Positions 42,065 to 51,647 are shown, numbered from the stretch's first letter. The stretch is DNA of 64,000 bases from an uncultured Lachnospiraceae bacterium (GCA_910576815.1 CAJTKA010000002.1:124001-188000), one strand, 5' to 3'. Notes: generated by a model not told the origin, from the letters alone. Translations and numbers: made by a program.

Positions 42065-43339
42065 ATGGGATTTTCAGAAATTTTAGGAATTGTATCTGTC
42101 GTTCTGCTGTTCGCCATAATCGTGCTGCAGCTTACGGGACGTAAAAAGTCAGATATGGACGAAATTACTTCGCTGCTCAAACGCAGCGCCAAGGAGCAGC
42201 GTGACGACGTGCAGGATCAGATCGCACATGGCACAACGGAGCAGTTTGAGCGGTTCGCCATGATCCAGAAAAGCATTCAGGGCACGCTGTCTGAAAACCG
42301 TAGAGATCTAAACCAGCAGCTACATACGTTCAGCGAACAGGTAGACAGCCGTCTTTCCTCCATCCAGCGGACCAATACGGAAAACAGTGAAAAATTAAAT
42401 GCTACCCTGGAAAGCAAAATCAAGTCTTTGCAGGACAGCAACGAAAAACGGCTGGAACAGATCCAGGGCGTGGTGGATGAGAAATTACAAAAAACGCTGG
42501 AAACCCGTCTCGCCCAGTCCTTTGAGCTGGTTAGCAAGCAGCTTGAGAGCGTCGGTCAGGGATTGGGCGAGATGAAGGCCCTCGCCGCCGATGCCAAATC
42601 CTTAAAAAACGCTCTGACCAATGTCAAGGAGCGCGGCACCTACGGTGAGGTCCGTCTGGAAATGCTGCTCTCCGATATCCTGGCGCCGAATCAATATGAA
42701 ACCAATGTGGAGATCACGGACGGCAAGCGCGTGGAATTTGCCATCAAGCTTCCCGGAAATGGCGATACCCCGTTACTTCTGCCGATCGACAGCAAATTTC
42801 CGATCGAGGATTATAACCGTCTGCTCGACGCGGAGGATAAGCAGGCCATCGATGAGGCCAGACATTCCCTGACCTTAAAAATCCGCGCTTTCGCCAAAGA
42901 TATCCATGACAAATACATCGTGCCGCCGAAAACAACTGATTTTGCACTGATGTTTCTGCCTACGGAAGGTCTGTATGCAGAGGTTGTGCAGAATGCCGCC
43001 CTGTTTGAGGAGCTGCGCGAAAAGTATAAGATCACGGCTGTCGGCGCGACAACGCTTTCAGCGTTCCTCTCCTCTTTACAGATGGGCTTTAAGACCCTGG
43101 CCATCGAGCAGCGCTCCCAGGAAGTGTGGGATACGCTTCGCGCCGTAAAGTCAGAATTTATCAAATTCAGTGATATGCTGGACAAGGCGCAGAAGCAGAT
43201 CCAGACGGCGGACAAGACGCTCTCCGATATCGTCGGCAGACGCACCAGAGCCATCAACCGCACACTGCGCAGTGTGGAGGAACTGACGGAGGTCGATACG
43301 CCTGCGCTGCTTGAACCGGAAGACGCCCTGGAAGACTAA
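42065..43339 (+). CDS. rmuC: DNA recombination protein RmuC
   Basis: 424 residues. One N-terminal membrane span (ILGIVSVVLLFAIIVLQL), a coiled-coil region at about 35-180 and the RmuC nuclease-like domain at about 190-380 with ERGTYGEVRLEMLLSDIL, LLLPIDSKFPIEDYNRL and LMFLPTEGLYAEVVQN. RmuC limits inversions and acts in DNA repair. GGGGAG precedes the ATG. It is a single-gene unit ended by a strong bidirectional terminator. Confidence 0.94.
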   Translation: MGFSEILGIVSVVLLFAIIVLQLTGRKKSDMDEITSLLKRSAKEQRDDVQDQIAHGTTEQFERFAMIQKSIQGTLSENRRDLNQQLHTFSEQVDSRLSSIQRTNTENSEKLNATLESKIKSLQDSNEKRLEQIQGVVDEKLQKTLETRLAQSFELVSKQLESVGQGLGEMKALAADAKSLKNALTNVKERGTYGEVRLEMLLSDILAPNQYETNVEITDGKRVEFAIKLPGNGDTPLLLPIDSKFPIEDYNRLLDAEDKQAIDEARHSLTLKIRAFAKDIHDKYIVPPKTTDFALMFLPTEGLYAEVVQNAALFEELREKYKITAVGATTLSAFLSSLQMGFKTLAIEQRSQEVWDTLRAVKSEFIKFSDMLDKAQKQIQTADKTLSDIVGRRTRAINRTLRSVEELTEVDTPALLEPEDALED

Positions 43340-43366
43340 TAGAAACATTACGCGAATCCGCGCACA

Positions 43367-43412
43367 AAAACAGACGGCTGCCAGTTTTGAAATACTTACA
43401 GCCGTCTGTTTT
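43367..43412. terminator. Bidirectional terminator between rmuC and HPr-like gene
   Basis: AAAACAGACGGCTG (43367-43380) pairs perfectly over 14 bp with CAGCCGTCTGTTTT (43399-43412). T-runs follow on both strands, so it serves both converging genes. Confidence 0.92.
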
Positions 43413-43422
43413 TCATCCATTC

Positions 43423-43659
43423 TCAGGAAACAATGTAGGGTGCGATCGCTGCCTCCACCTCAGAAATCTGGGCGTTGGTTTCTAAAATCCGAAATTCGAT
43501 CTTTCTGGACAGATCCATGGAGAAAATCCCCATGATAGACTTCGCATCCACCACATATCTGCCCGTGGCGATATCAAAGTAGCCGTCAAACTTCTCGATC
43601 GCGCTGACAAAGCCTTTCACCCTGTCGATCGAATTCAGATCCAGCTCGTAGGTTTTCAT
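43423..43659 (-). CDS. HPr-like protein lacking the active-site histidine
   Basis: 78 residues with an HPr fold pattern. The regulatory serine block is kept (DAKSIMGIFSMDL, Ser41 matching HPr Ser46). The region that should carry His15 reads LNSIDRVKGFVSAIEKF, with no histidine. It therefore cannot pass phosphate in the PTS but could be phosphorylated by HPr kinase, like Crh of Bacillus. GGAGG lies 7 bases before the ATG at 43659. Confidence 0.8.
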   Translation of the reverse strand: MKTYELDLNSIDRVKGFVSAIEKFDGYFDIATGRYVVDAKSIMGIFSMDLSRKIEFRILETNAQISEVEAAIAPYIVS

Positions 43660-43887
43660 ATTCACACCTCCCTTTATGTAAGACAATCGGTTTCAAGCAA
43701 CTCGGTATGAATTTCGCCTCAGCCTGCCTGCGGCCGATACAAATTCTTCTTGGTACTATTTTATTGTATTTTGCAGAATTTGTACAGAGGATTTTCTATT
43801 CTCGTTGGACTTTGCTCCTTTTCATCTCCATGTCAGAGCCAAAATTGTTGATGATACATAAGGTCATCGGGCTTATTTTTCAATCTG

Positions 43888-44934
43888 CTACCGCAGTTTC
43901 TCATAAATCTGTCCCAAAAGATCCTCAGTCAGTTCCACCTCATTGAGCACCGTATACCTGTCTTTTCTGGTATCCGCCGCCTTAAGCCAGGCATCCGTAA
44001 AGATTTCCTTCGTGATGCCCCAATTCATGGGGTCCATATCCATATGGTAGGCCTGCAAAACAGCTTCCAGGCGCTTGACATCACGCCCCTGTAAGCGGCA
44101 GCTCACCAGGCTTCCGAGCGCAACTGCCATCCCGTGAGAAATCTGTATTTCTTTATGATTTTCTTCCAAAGAGTGGCAAAACAGATGCTCCGAACCGCTG
44201 CACGGTCTGGAATTGCCCGCGATCTCCATGGCAAGCCCGCCCAGCACCAGAGACTGCGTCAGTATCTTGATAAACTCTTTGCTCTTTAACGATTTCTCCT
44301 CATTGTAGCACAGGGAAGACAACGCCATATCGGAAATCAGATAGGAAAAATCATCCACCCGCTCCTTCCTGTGGGCGGCGTCCAGCTTCCAATCGTAAAG
44401 CGCCGTATACTTGCTGATGGTGTCGCCGATTCCCGACTGCAGCTGGGAAAGGGGCGCACCCATCACCACATCCACGTCCACCACGATGGCCGCGGGAATC
44501 GCACATTTTAAGGTCTTTCTGGCATCTCCCTCCGTGCCCAGTACCGCCACCGGAGAGGCAAGCGAATCGTTGCTTAACGTCGTCGGCACACAGATATAGG
44601 GGATCTTGGCCACAAAACCCGCATATTTCGCCACATCAAGCACCTTGCCGCCGCCGACGCCGATAACGACCTCTACATCACTCATGCACATCTCTTTGGC
44701 CAGCCCCATGGCTTCTTCAAAGCTGTTCTCGTCGATCAGGTACAGCTTACTTAGCGGAAGATCACGCTGCATTTCCCCCAGATACGATTTCATGATCGGC
44801 ATCAGCGCTTCCTCCGTGACGATCATCACGCGCTTTTCCTCGATCCCGGGCACACAGTCCGCAAGGATCTCGTTAAGACGCTCGCAGGCGCCCTCCTCAA
44901 TGATCAGACAGCCCGGTAGTTGAAACTGATTCAT
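43888..44934 (-). CDS. Glycerol-1-phosphate dehydrogenase-type (Fe-ADH superfamily) enzyme
   Basis: 348 residues. The nucleotide-binding loop GVGGGKVLDVAKY near 95, the PTTLSNDSLASPVAVL block near 120, and metal ligands in DTISKYTA, GSEHLFCHSLE and SHGMAVALG match the AraM/G1P-dehydrogenase branch. Members reduce dihydroxyacetone phosphate to sn-glycerol-1-phosphate with a divalent metal. In bacteria the product can feed archaeal-type or specialised lipids; a different polyol phosphate cannot be excluded. It lies downstream of a GH13 gene with a 19-base gap. Confidence 0.8.
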   Translation of the reverse strand: MNQFQLPGCLIIEEGACERLNEILADCVPGIEEKRVMIVTEEALMPIMKSYLGEMQRDLPLSKLYLIDENSFEEAMGLAKEMCMSDVEVVIGVGGGKVLDVAKYAGFVAKIPYICVPTTLSNDSLASPVAVLGTEGDARKTLKCAIPAAIVVDVDVVMGAPLSQLQSGIGDTISKYTALYDWKLDAAHRKERVDDFSYLISDMALSSLCYNEEKSLKSKEFIKILTQSLVLGGLAMEIAGNSRPCSGSEHLFCHSLEENHKEIQISHGMAVALGSLVSCRLQGRDVKRLEAVLQAYHMDMDPMNWGITKEIFTDAWLKAADTRKDRYTVLNEVELTEDLLGQIYEKLR

Positions 44935-44953
44935 TTCTTTTCCCCCTTGTTCC

Positions 44954-46714
44954 TTATCGTCTCTGCCTGCGGATCAAAATGCCGTTTCGCAGTAGCGTGT
45001 TATCAATATAATGTCTGGAAAAAAGAATCTCACCCTCTCTGGGGATCTCGATATCTTCCTCCTCGCAGTTGATGATGACCTCCACATAATTGTCCACCCA
45101 TCCCATCTTGTTGAACTCGATCACTCTGGGACGGTTGATCTTATTGGGAAAATGGAAGTCGCGGTTACGAAGCAGCGGTTCTTCCTTTCTCAAATGCAAA
45201 AGGCTTCTGATGATGTCGATACGCTCGCTGTAAGCGCCGCCGTCGATCTCCTCCCAAGGCATACAGCGACGGCAGTCCGGATCGTGTCCGCCCTCCATGG
45301 CGATTTCCGTGCCGTAATAAATACAGGGCGATCCTGGCATGGAAAAGAGCACTGCCAGCTGCTGGAAATACTCATCCAGATTTTTCACATCGGTGCGAAG
45401 CCGCTTGGTATCGTGGGAGTCTAAGAGGTTAAAGAGCACGTCGTTTGTCTGCTGCATATAGCGTGTGTAACAGCGGTTGATGGTATACTCAAAGTCCTCA
45501 TTTGTGAGACTCTTATCGATCCAGAAATCCTTGATGCTCTCTCCCAGCGGATAGTTCATCACGGAATCAAACTCATCTCCTCTAAGCCACGGCATGGCGT
45601 CATGCCAAATCTCACCCAGAATATAGATATCCGGATTGATTGCTTTCAGGCGGTTCCTGAGCGCTTTACAGAAAGCGTGGGACACCTCGTTTGCCACGTC
45701 CAAACGGATACCATCCACACCGTAATTCCTGACCCAGTTCTCACAGACACCGATCAGGTAATCCCGCACCTTGGGGTTATTGGTATTTAATTTCGGCATA
45801 TTGTCAAAAAAGGCAAAGGTGTAATAGCGCTTCTCCCAGGCGTTACCGCCCTCCTCTGAGAAAGGCCATTCTTTCACCATGAACCAATCCCAATACTCCG
45901 ACTGCGGTCCCTTCTCCTTCACGTCAAGCCAGGGTGCAAAATACTGTCCGGAATGGTTGAACACGCCGTCGAGCATCACACGGATCCCCCTGTCATGGGC
46001 TTCCTGCACCAACGTTTTCATGGTTTCTTCGGAACCGAAATGCGGGTCGATCTTCGTATAATCCGTCGTGTCATATTTATGCGAACTGGGAGAGACATTG
46101 ATCGGCGTCAGATACAGTCCCGACACGCCAAGGTCTCTGATATAATTAAGCTTATTGATGATACCCTGCAGATCCCCGCCGAAAAACTCCTGGTTGGTAA
46201 CGGAGCCTTTTGTCCGCCAAGGCAGTGTCCCCTCGGGATCGTTGGACTGATCGCCGTTGCAGAAACGCTCCGGAAAGATCTGATACCAGATGGTATCATT
46301 CACCCAGGCAGGGGTCACGGGAATGTCCGCCGGATTCATCCACGGCATAATGAAGCACTGTCTGCTCCTGCCCGCTAACGCCATCTGTGCCTCAGAGACA
46401 AAACCGTCCTCAAAATAAAACCATCTCTCGTTCTCGGTCTGCAATTCAAAATAATATTTTAAACGCTTAAACTCGGGCTTGATGGTCGTCGTCCACCAGA
46501 GCTGATTTTTCAGCCGCTTCTTAAAGGGGATGTTGAGCGCCTCTCCGTCCCAGCTCTCGCCGCCCCCGAGGATTCCCGACTTAAAGGGATCTCCGTGGAT
46601 GATATTCACATACTTTACGTCATACCCTGTCCGAATATTGATGACGAGCTGTTCCTCGTCCAGAGGATAACAGTAGTTGTCGTTTGCCCTGTGATACACC
46701 GCGTTAAAATCCAT
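44954..46714 (-). CDS. GH13 neopullulanase / cyclomaltodextrinase-like enzyme
   Basis: 586 residues. An N-terminal CBM34-like domain (1-120) precedes the GH13 barrel. Catalytic regions: I in MLDGVFNHSG, II with nucleophile Asp in GIRLDVANEV, III with Glu in ILGEIWHDA and IV in NLLDSHDTKRLR. There is no signal peptide, so it acts inside the cell on imported maltodextrins. The ATG at 46714 has GGAGG 6 bases upstream; the frame runs 5 codons further upstream to 46729. Confidence 0.93.
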   Translation of the reverse strand: MDFNAVYHRANDNYCYPLDEEQLVINIRTGYDVKYVNIIHGDPFKSGILGGGESWDGEALNIPFKKRLKNQLWWTTTIKPEFKRLKYYFELQTENERWFYFEDGFVSEAQMALAGRSRQCFIMPWMNPADIPVTPAWVNDTIWYQIFPERFCNGDQSNDPEGTLPWRTKGSVTNQEFFGGDLQGIINKLNYIRDLGVSGLYLTPINVSPSSHKYDTTDYTKIDPHFGSEETMKTLVQEAHDRGIRVMLDGVFNHSGQYFAPWLDVKEKGPQSEYWDWFMVKEWPFSEEGGNAWEKRYYTFAFFDNMPKLNTNNPKVRDYLIGVCENWVRNYGVDGIRLDVANEVSHAFCKALRNRLKAINPDIYILGEIWHDAMPWLRGDEFDSVMNYPLGESIKDFWIDKSLTNEDFEYTINRCYTRYMQQTNDVLFNLLDSHDTKRLRTDVKNLDEYFQQLAVLFSMPGSPCIYYGTEIAMEGGHDPDCRRCMPWEEIDGGAYSERIDIIRSLLHLRKEEPLLRNRDFHFPNKINRPRVIEFNKMGWVDNYVEVIINCEEEDIEIPREGEILFSRHYIDNTLLRNGILIRRQRR

Positions 46715-46754
46715 AAGATACCTCCCCATGCTTTTGCTTATTCGCCACCGGTTC

Positions 46755-47951
46755 TCACAATTTCAACGCCGCTTCCCGACATCCCCGATGTAGCGCCTCC
46801 CCGAAATACTGTTTTGCGATCCGGATATCCTTTGCCACGCCAAGTCCCTGTTCATATAGCAGCCCTATCCGATAATAGGCAAGCCCAAGCCCCTGCTTTG
46901 CGGACAACTCATAAAAACTGCGCGCTTTTTCATAATCGATTTTTGTTCCGTACCCGTACTGATAACACATCCCCAGAGAGCATTCCGCCGCCGCATTTCC
47001 CGACAGCTCAGTCGCTTTCTGATACCATGCAAATGCCTGATCGTAGTCTTTTTCCACACCTTTTCCATGCAAATAAAAATTGCCGATATTATTCATCGCT
47101 CCGGTTGAGCCGTTCCCAGCCGCCATCAGATAATATTCCAATGCCTTGCGCTCATCCTGTTCGACAAATGTTCCTTCTTCATACAGGATTCCCATGCTCA
47201 CCTGTGCGCGCAGGTCGCCCTTTTCATGCGCAAGCTCCGAAAGCTGCGAAAACGCCTGCTGCCGCTGCTCCATCGGACAGTCTTCTTTCCCGATCATCTC
47301 CACGCAGGTGACGGATTCACAATGCCATCTTTGACGATTCACATCCTCTAACAGCGATTCATAATAGTTTCTATCCTTTTCCGACAATTCTCCTTTCAGC
47401 CGCCGCCCGCAGCTGCGCTCCGCTCTTGTCAGCCAATTAAGCGCTCTCTCATAATCGGCCTTCACACCCTTTCCGTTTTCATACTGATAGGCAATCAGAA
47501 TCATCGCTTCCGCATAATCCTGTTCTGCCGCCATTTCGAAAAAGCACAAGGATTTCTCATAATCTTCCGGAACGCCGATTCCATTCATATAGGCACGCCC
47601 GACCTTGACAATGCCATCCACGTCACCGAGAGCTGCCGCTTTCTCATAATAAGAAAATGCCTTTTTCTCATTTTTCTCCGTTCCCACACCGTAACGGTAC
47701 ATTTCCCCCACGAATATGAGCCAGTACGGGCTGTTTTTTGCGGCGCCAAGCAACGCCGTTTTCAGAGCTTTCTGCCGGATTTTGGCGGATTCTTTCGGTG
47801 TCTTTGCCTCTGTGACGCATTTCTCATAATATTCGTTCAACGCTGACAGCGCATTCAGATCTCCTTTTTTCGCCAGCTTATAAAGTTGTTTTTCCGCCTT
47901 TGCGGGATTGTCCGTGAATATGGTTCGATATTCCTGCATCGTTTCGTCCAA
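46755..47951 (-). CDS. Sel1-repeat (TPR-like) protein
   Basis: 398 residues built mostly of ~36-residue Sel1-like repeats with patterns such as AFSYYEKAAALGDVDGIVKV, GVKADYERALNWLTRAE and YGTKIDYEKARSFYELSAKQ; at least seven are visible. There is no signal peptide. Such solenoids bind other proteins. The start is a TTG at 47951, 6 bases after AAGGAG; the first ATG (47939) is 18 bases away from that site. Partners are not evident from neighbours. Confidence 0.85.
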   Translation of the reverse strand: MDETMQEYRTIFTDNPAKAEKQLYKLAKKGDLNALSALNEYYEKCVTEAKTPKESAKIRQKALKTALLGAAKNSPYWLIFVGEMYRYGVGTEKNEKKAFSYYEKAAALGDVDGIVKVGRAYMNGIGVPEDYEKSLCFFEMAAEQDYAEAMILIAYQYENGKGVKADYERALNWLTRAERSCGRRLKGELSEKDRNYYESLLEDVNRQRWHCESVTCVEMIGKEDCPMEQRQQAFSQLSELAHEKGDLRAQVSMGILYEEGTFVEQDERKALEYYLMAAGNGSTGAMNNIGNFYLHGKGVEKDYDQAFAWYQKATELSGNAAAECSLGMCYQYGYGTKIDYEKARSFYELSAKQGLGLAYYRIGLLYEQGLGVAKDIRIAKQYFGEALHRGCREAALKL

Positions 47952-47997
47952 AGTAGGCTCCTTCCTCTGTATGCTTATCTACATTTTTAAGTGTGCT

Positions 47998-48039
47998 AAA
48001 AAAGAGCGAAAATCCTTTATCGCTATCGGATTCACGCTC
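47998..48039 (-). terminator. Terminator after the 60-residue gene
   Basis: On the minus strand GAGCG and AATCC segments pair with GGATT and CGCTC around a short mismatch, followed by six T residues (48003-47998). Confidence 0.7.
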
Positions 48040-48065
48040 TTCCTATTCACCGTCCTTTTGCGCAA

Positions 48066-48248
48066 TCATTCCTTTATCATATCCAGTTCTGTCAAATTAA
48101 CGCCGGATGAAGACAAAATCACTTTTAATTCAATGTATCTGCGCTTCATCTTTCTATATGCGTCTGAATCTTTTTCACAAGATAACATATAATCCTGTAG
48201 TCTTGAAAACTCTTCCACAGACAGCTTTAACATTTCACCTTCCGTCAT
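48066..48248 (-). CDS. Small protein of 60 residues, unknown
   Basis: I do not recognise this protein. It starts MTEGEMLKLSVEEFSRLQDY at an ATG with AAGGTGG upstream and is largely helical and charged (DSDAYRKMKRRYIELKVIL). It has its own promoter at 48291-48319 overlapping the feoB 3' end, and its own terminator, so it is expressed apart from feoAB. A spore- or stress-related small helical protein is possible, but nothing in the sequence shows it. Confidence 0.75.
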   Translation of the reverse strand: MTEGEMLKLSVEEFSRLQDYMLSCEKDSDAYRKMKRRYIELKVILSSSGVNLTELDMIKE

Positions 48249-48290
48249 ATGATCACCACCTTTTAATGAGCATTTACAGGTTACACAATT

Positions 48291-48319
48291 ATTATAACAA
48301 AAGGGTAAAAACATGTAAA
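48291..48319 (-). promoter_or_regulatory. Promoter of the 60-residue gene
   Basis: TTTACA (48319-48314), a 17-base spacer and TATAAT (48296-48291) on the minus strand, starting 3 bases past the feoB stop. Confidence 0.8.
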
Positions 48320-48321
48320 GA

Positions 48322-50328
48322 TTATCCCGCAAACCGCAGCAGCTGATACACCAGAAAGGCGACAACCCACGCCACGCCGCACTGCATACAAACCACGCCA
48401 AACGTCTTTAATGCGGACCCAAGCTCCCGCTTGATGGCAGCCACTGCCGCCACACAGGGCGTATACAGCAGGGTGAACACCAGGAAACTCACCGCCGAAG
48501 CCGTAGAAAAGATACTTCCCAATGTACCGCTCAAATTCGCCATAGACGTGCCCGTCAAAACACCAAGGCTGCTGACCACCGCCTCCTTTGCCGTAAAGCC
48601 GCAGATCAGCGCCGTTGCTGCCCGCCAATCATCAAACCCAAGCGGCGCAAAGACAGGCGCAATCAGCTTCCCCACCATGGCGAGCAGACTTTCGCCTGAA
48701 TCCGTAACCGCATTCAATCTGGCATCAAAGGTCTGCAAAAACCAGATAACAAGCGTTGCCAGAAAAATCACCGTAAAGGCCCTCTGCACAAAGTCCTTTG
48801 CCTTATCCCACATCAGGAGCACAACGCTTTTTGCAGAAGGAAAACGGTAGTTGGGAAGCTCCATCATAAAAGGTGTCGGCCTGCCGCGAAATCCTGTTTT
48901 GTTTAAGACGATTGCGCTGAGCAGTCCAATCAGGATACCCAGTCCGTAAAGGGCAAACATCACAAGCGCAGTCCGCCTCTCAAAAAAGGCCGCTGCAAAC
49001 AGGGCGTAGATCGGAATCTTGGCGGAACAGCTGATATAAGGGATCAGCAGAATGGTCATCTTCCTGTCCCTGTCCGAAGAAAGCGTTCTGGTGGACATCA
49101 CTGCCGGCACGCTGCACCCAAAACCGATCAACATGGAGACAAAACTCTTTCCCGAAAGACCAATCTTTCTAAGCGGCCTGTCCATCACAAAAGCGATCCG
49201 CGCCATATAGCCAGAATCTTCCAAAATAGATAAAAAGAAGAACAGCACCAGAATGATCGGCAGGAAACTCAGCACGCTCCCCACCCCCGTAAAGATACCG
49301 TCGATCACCAAACTCTCCACCACCGGATTGATGCCGTAGGCCGTGAGCGCCCGCTCCGTCACCGCAGACAGGGCATCGATGCCCATCCCCAGAAGGTCGC
49401 TTAGGAAACTGCCGATCAGCCCGAAAGTCTGGTAAAAAATTGCCGCCATAATAAGCAAAAAAACAGGAATGGCAAAATATTTATGGGTGAGCACACTGTC
49501 CATTTTTACACTGCGCAGATGCTCCTTACTCTCCTTTGCCTTGGTCACCGCCTTCGCGCAGACCCGCTCGATAAAGGCATAGCGCATATCCGCCAGGGCC
49601 GCGTTTCTGTCCATGCCGCTGTCCTGCTCCATCTCCACAATGCTGTGCTCCATCAGATCCAGCTCATTGTCCGACAGCGCCAGCCTCTCAATGATATCCG
49701 AGTCACCCTCCACGATCTTGGTGGCCGCAAAACGGGGCGACAGACCGATGCGCTCCGCATGATCCTCCACCTGATGGCTAACCGCATGGATACAGCGGTG
49801 CACTGGACCCTTCTCACAAAAGTCCGTCACCTGCGGGTATATACGGCGGGAAGCCACTTCCCTGATGGCCTTGATCAAATCCTCGATTCCCTCGTTTTTC
49901 GCGGCGCTGATCCCCACTACGGGAATGCCCAGTTCCTCCTCAAGCCGCCTGATATCGATGGCGCCGCCGTTGCCCCGCACCTCATCCATCATATTGAGAG
50001 CCAGCACCATGGGAATGTGCAGCTCCAGCAGCTGCAAAGTCAGGTAGAGATTTCGTTCGATGTTCGTGGCATCCACAATGTTGATGATGCCGTCGGGCTT
50101 TTCCTGCAAGATAAAACTGCGGGTCACGATCTCCTCATTCGTAAAGGGTCTGATCGAATAGATCCCCGGCAGATCCACCACCGCATTTCCTTTTTCGCCG
50201 CGGATCTCCCCCATCTTGGAATCCACCGTCACTCCGGGAAAATTCCCCACATGCTGGTTGGAACCCGTGAGCTGATTAAATAAAGTCGTTTTACCGCTGT
50301 TCTGATTACCCGCCAGTGCGTATACCAT
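48322..50328 (-). CDS. feoB: Ferrous iron transporter FeoB
   Basis: 668 residues. The N-terminal G-domain has GNQNSGKTTLFNQLTG, the G2/G3 region (FPGVTVDSK, DLPGIYSI) and NMMD for guanine binding. A helical linker follows, then two Gate regions with about eight to ten spans (GFGCSVPAVMSTRTL, YISCSAKIPIYAL). FeoB imports Fe2+ across the inner membrane. It follows feoA by 74 bases. Confidence 0.95.
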   Translation of the reverse strand: MVYALAGNQNSGKTTLFNQLTGSNQHVGNFPGVTVDSKMGEIRGEKGNAVVDLPGIYSIRPFTNEEIVTRSFILQEKPDGIINIVDATNIERNLYLTLQLLELHIPMVLALNMMDEVRGNGGAIDIRRLEEELGIPVVGISAAKNEGIEDLIKAIREVASRRIYPQVTDFCEKGPVHRCIHAVSHQVEDHAERIGLSPRFAATKIVEGDSDIIERLALSDNELDLMEHSIVEMEQDSGMDRNAALADMRYAFIERVCAKAVTKAKESKEHLRSVKMDSVLTHKYFAIPVFLLIMAAIFYQTFGLIGSFLSDLLGMGIDALSAVTERALTAYGINPVVESLVIDGIFTGVGSVLSFLPIILVLFFFLSILEDSGYMARIAFVMDRPLRKIGLSGKSFVSMLIGFGCSVPAVMSTRTLSSDRDRKMTILLIPYISCSAKIPIYALFAAAFFERRTALVMFALYGLGILIGLLSAIVLNKTGFRGRPTPFMMELPNYRFPSAKSVVLLMWDKAKDFVQRAFTVIFLATLVIWFLQTFDARLNAVTDSGESLLAMVGKLIAPVFAPLGFDDWRAATALICGFTAKEAVVSSLGVLTGTSMANLSGTLGSIFSTASAVSFLVFTLLYTPCVAAVAAIKRELGSALKTFGVVCMQCGVAWVVAFLVYQLLRFAG

Positions 50329-50402
50329 GTTGTCCGTCCTTCTTCCGTTCTATCTTTGCCTGTCGCTGCTGTGCCTGACGCAATTCGCTTGCAGCCGCTT
50401 TC

Positions 50403-50627
50403 TTAGTCCTGCGATACCTCGATCTGCGCCGCGTCCTCTTTCCGAATCGTCAGCTCATATCCGCGCAAATGTATTTCAATGGGGTCCCCCATGGGCGCCA
50501 CCTTCTGCACCCGCACCACTGTTTTGGGGATCAGCCCCATATCTAACAATCTCAGGCGCAGTTCACCCTCTCCGCCCACGCTTGTGATCCTGCATTCTTT
50601 TCCAATCGCGATCTCATCTAAGGTCAT
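50403..50627 (-). CDS. feoA: FeoA family protein
   Basis: 74 residues forming one SH3-like FeoA domain (GKECRITSVGGEGELRLRLL, DMGLIPKTVVRVQKVAPMGD, DPIEIHLRGYELTIRKEDA). It regulates or supports FeoB. GGAGG is 6 bases before the ATG. A TTGACA/TAGACT promoter is 60 bases upstream; no Fur box is evident beside it. Confidence 0.93.
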   Translation of the reverse strand: MTLDEIAIGKECRITSVGGEGELRLRLLDMGLIPKTVVRVQKVAPMGDPIEIHLRGYELTIRKEDAAQIEVSQD

Positions 50628-50688
50628 TTACTTCCTCCCGCCATTCTCTTTGGTCTCGCTCTGCAAAAATGGTATTCTCCTCCCTGTT

Positions 50689-50717
50689 AGTCTACGCTAA
50701 CTCACGGCACTTGTCAA
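50689..50717 (-). promoter_or_regulatory. Promoter of feoAB
   Basis: TTGACA (50717-50712), a 17-base spacer and TAGACT (50694-50689) on the minus strand. A strong GGGAGGAG lies just downstream with no ATG after it. Confidence 0.75.
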
Positions 50718-50738
50718 GCATGACGCCTTCTTTTCCCC

Positions 50739-51647
50739 TTACTGCACAAACACACCCCGAAACGCCCTGTAGGTCCGCCGCATGCCCTCCTCAAAATCCG
50801 TATAAATAAGCCCCATTTCCGCTTTCCCCTTCGCGTTATCGCACAGATGCGTCTCCGACGCCGTCGCCGGGAAAGCCACCGGCACCCCTTGGGCCACCGC
50901 CTGCTCCACGCTAAGCGGCACCTCAGCCAGCCCTTCCAGGTCCTCCGGCTGCGCCGCCTGCTTTAAGGTCTCAAAAAAGCTTTCGTAAGTAATGATCTCA
51001 TCCTGGCACAGATTATAGGCCTGCCCGTAAGTCTCCTCATTTCCCAGGCAATTCAGAATCGCCTGCACAGCATCCTTGACATAGATCATCTGAAACCGCC
51101 CGTCCGCATCCGTAAAACGGGGCAGCGCATGATTCTGCAAAAGCATTTGGATATAAACCGATTCTCTGGGCGCATAGTTATACGGCCCGTAAAGAATCGC
51201 CGGTCGCAGTACCGTATAGGGAATCTCCCGCTCTCCACATACTGCAGCGATTTCCCGCTCCAATGCTACTTTCCCTGCAATATAGGCCCCCGTCTCCCCC
51301 GCAAATGTTCTCTCCTCAAACGGCGTGTCTTCCGTCTTTACCACGGCAGGGTCTCTCTCGTAGACATCCACCGTACTGATCAAAACATACTGTCCAATCT
51401 TTCCCGTCAAATTCTCTATGGTATTTCGCACATCCCCGGGCGCGTAGGCACAAAAATCGATCACCGCGTCCCAATCTTCCTCACAGGCCGCCGTCTTCCC
51501 GTGCCTGTCTCCCGTTATCTGCCTGACTGAAAAATCCGCCATCGAGTAGGTGCCGCGGTTCCAGACCGTGACTTCATGTGCCTTTGCCGCCTCCATCACA
51601 AAGACCCTGCCGTAAAAATAACTGCCGCCGATCACCAAAAGTTTCAT
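50739..51647 (-). CDS. NAD-dependent epimerase/dehydratase family protein
   Basis: 302 residues. The N-terminal Rossmann motif is LLVIGGSYFYGRVFV, a variant of GxxGxxG. The active region has ISTVDVYERD and YIAGKVALEREI, with Tyr-x3-Lys as GAYIAGK. Related proteins act on nucleotide sugars or chloroplast-type RNA-binding paralogues; the substrate here is unknown. The ATG at 51647 opens the Rossmann strand; the frame continues upstream through leader DNA. It is followed by feoA in the same direction, 112 bases on. Confidence 0.8.
   Translation of the reverse strand: MKLLVIGGSYFYGRVFVMEAAKAHEVTVWNRGTYSMADFSVRQITGDRHGKTAACEEDWDAVIDFCAYAPGDVRNTIENLTGKIGQYVLISTVDVYERDPAVVKTEDTPFEERTFAGETGAYIAGKVALEREIAAVCGEREIPYTVLRPAILYGPYNYAPRESVYIQMLLQNHALPRFTDADGRFQMIYVKDAVQAILNCLGNEETYGQAYNLCQDEIITYESFFETLKQAAQPEDLEGLAEVPLSVEQAVAQGVPVAFPATASETHLCDNAKGKAEMGLIYTDFEEGMRRTYRAFRGVFVQ

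Noticed and set aside
49483..50283. Long plus-strand frame opposite feoB
   Set aside because: It is antisense to the conserved FeoB G-domain and has no supporting start or motif.
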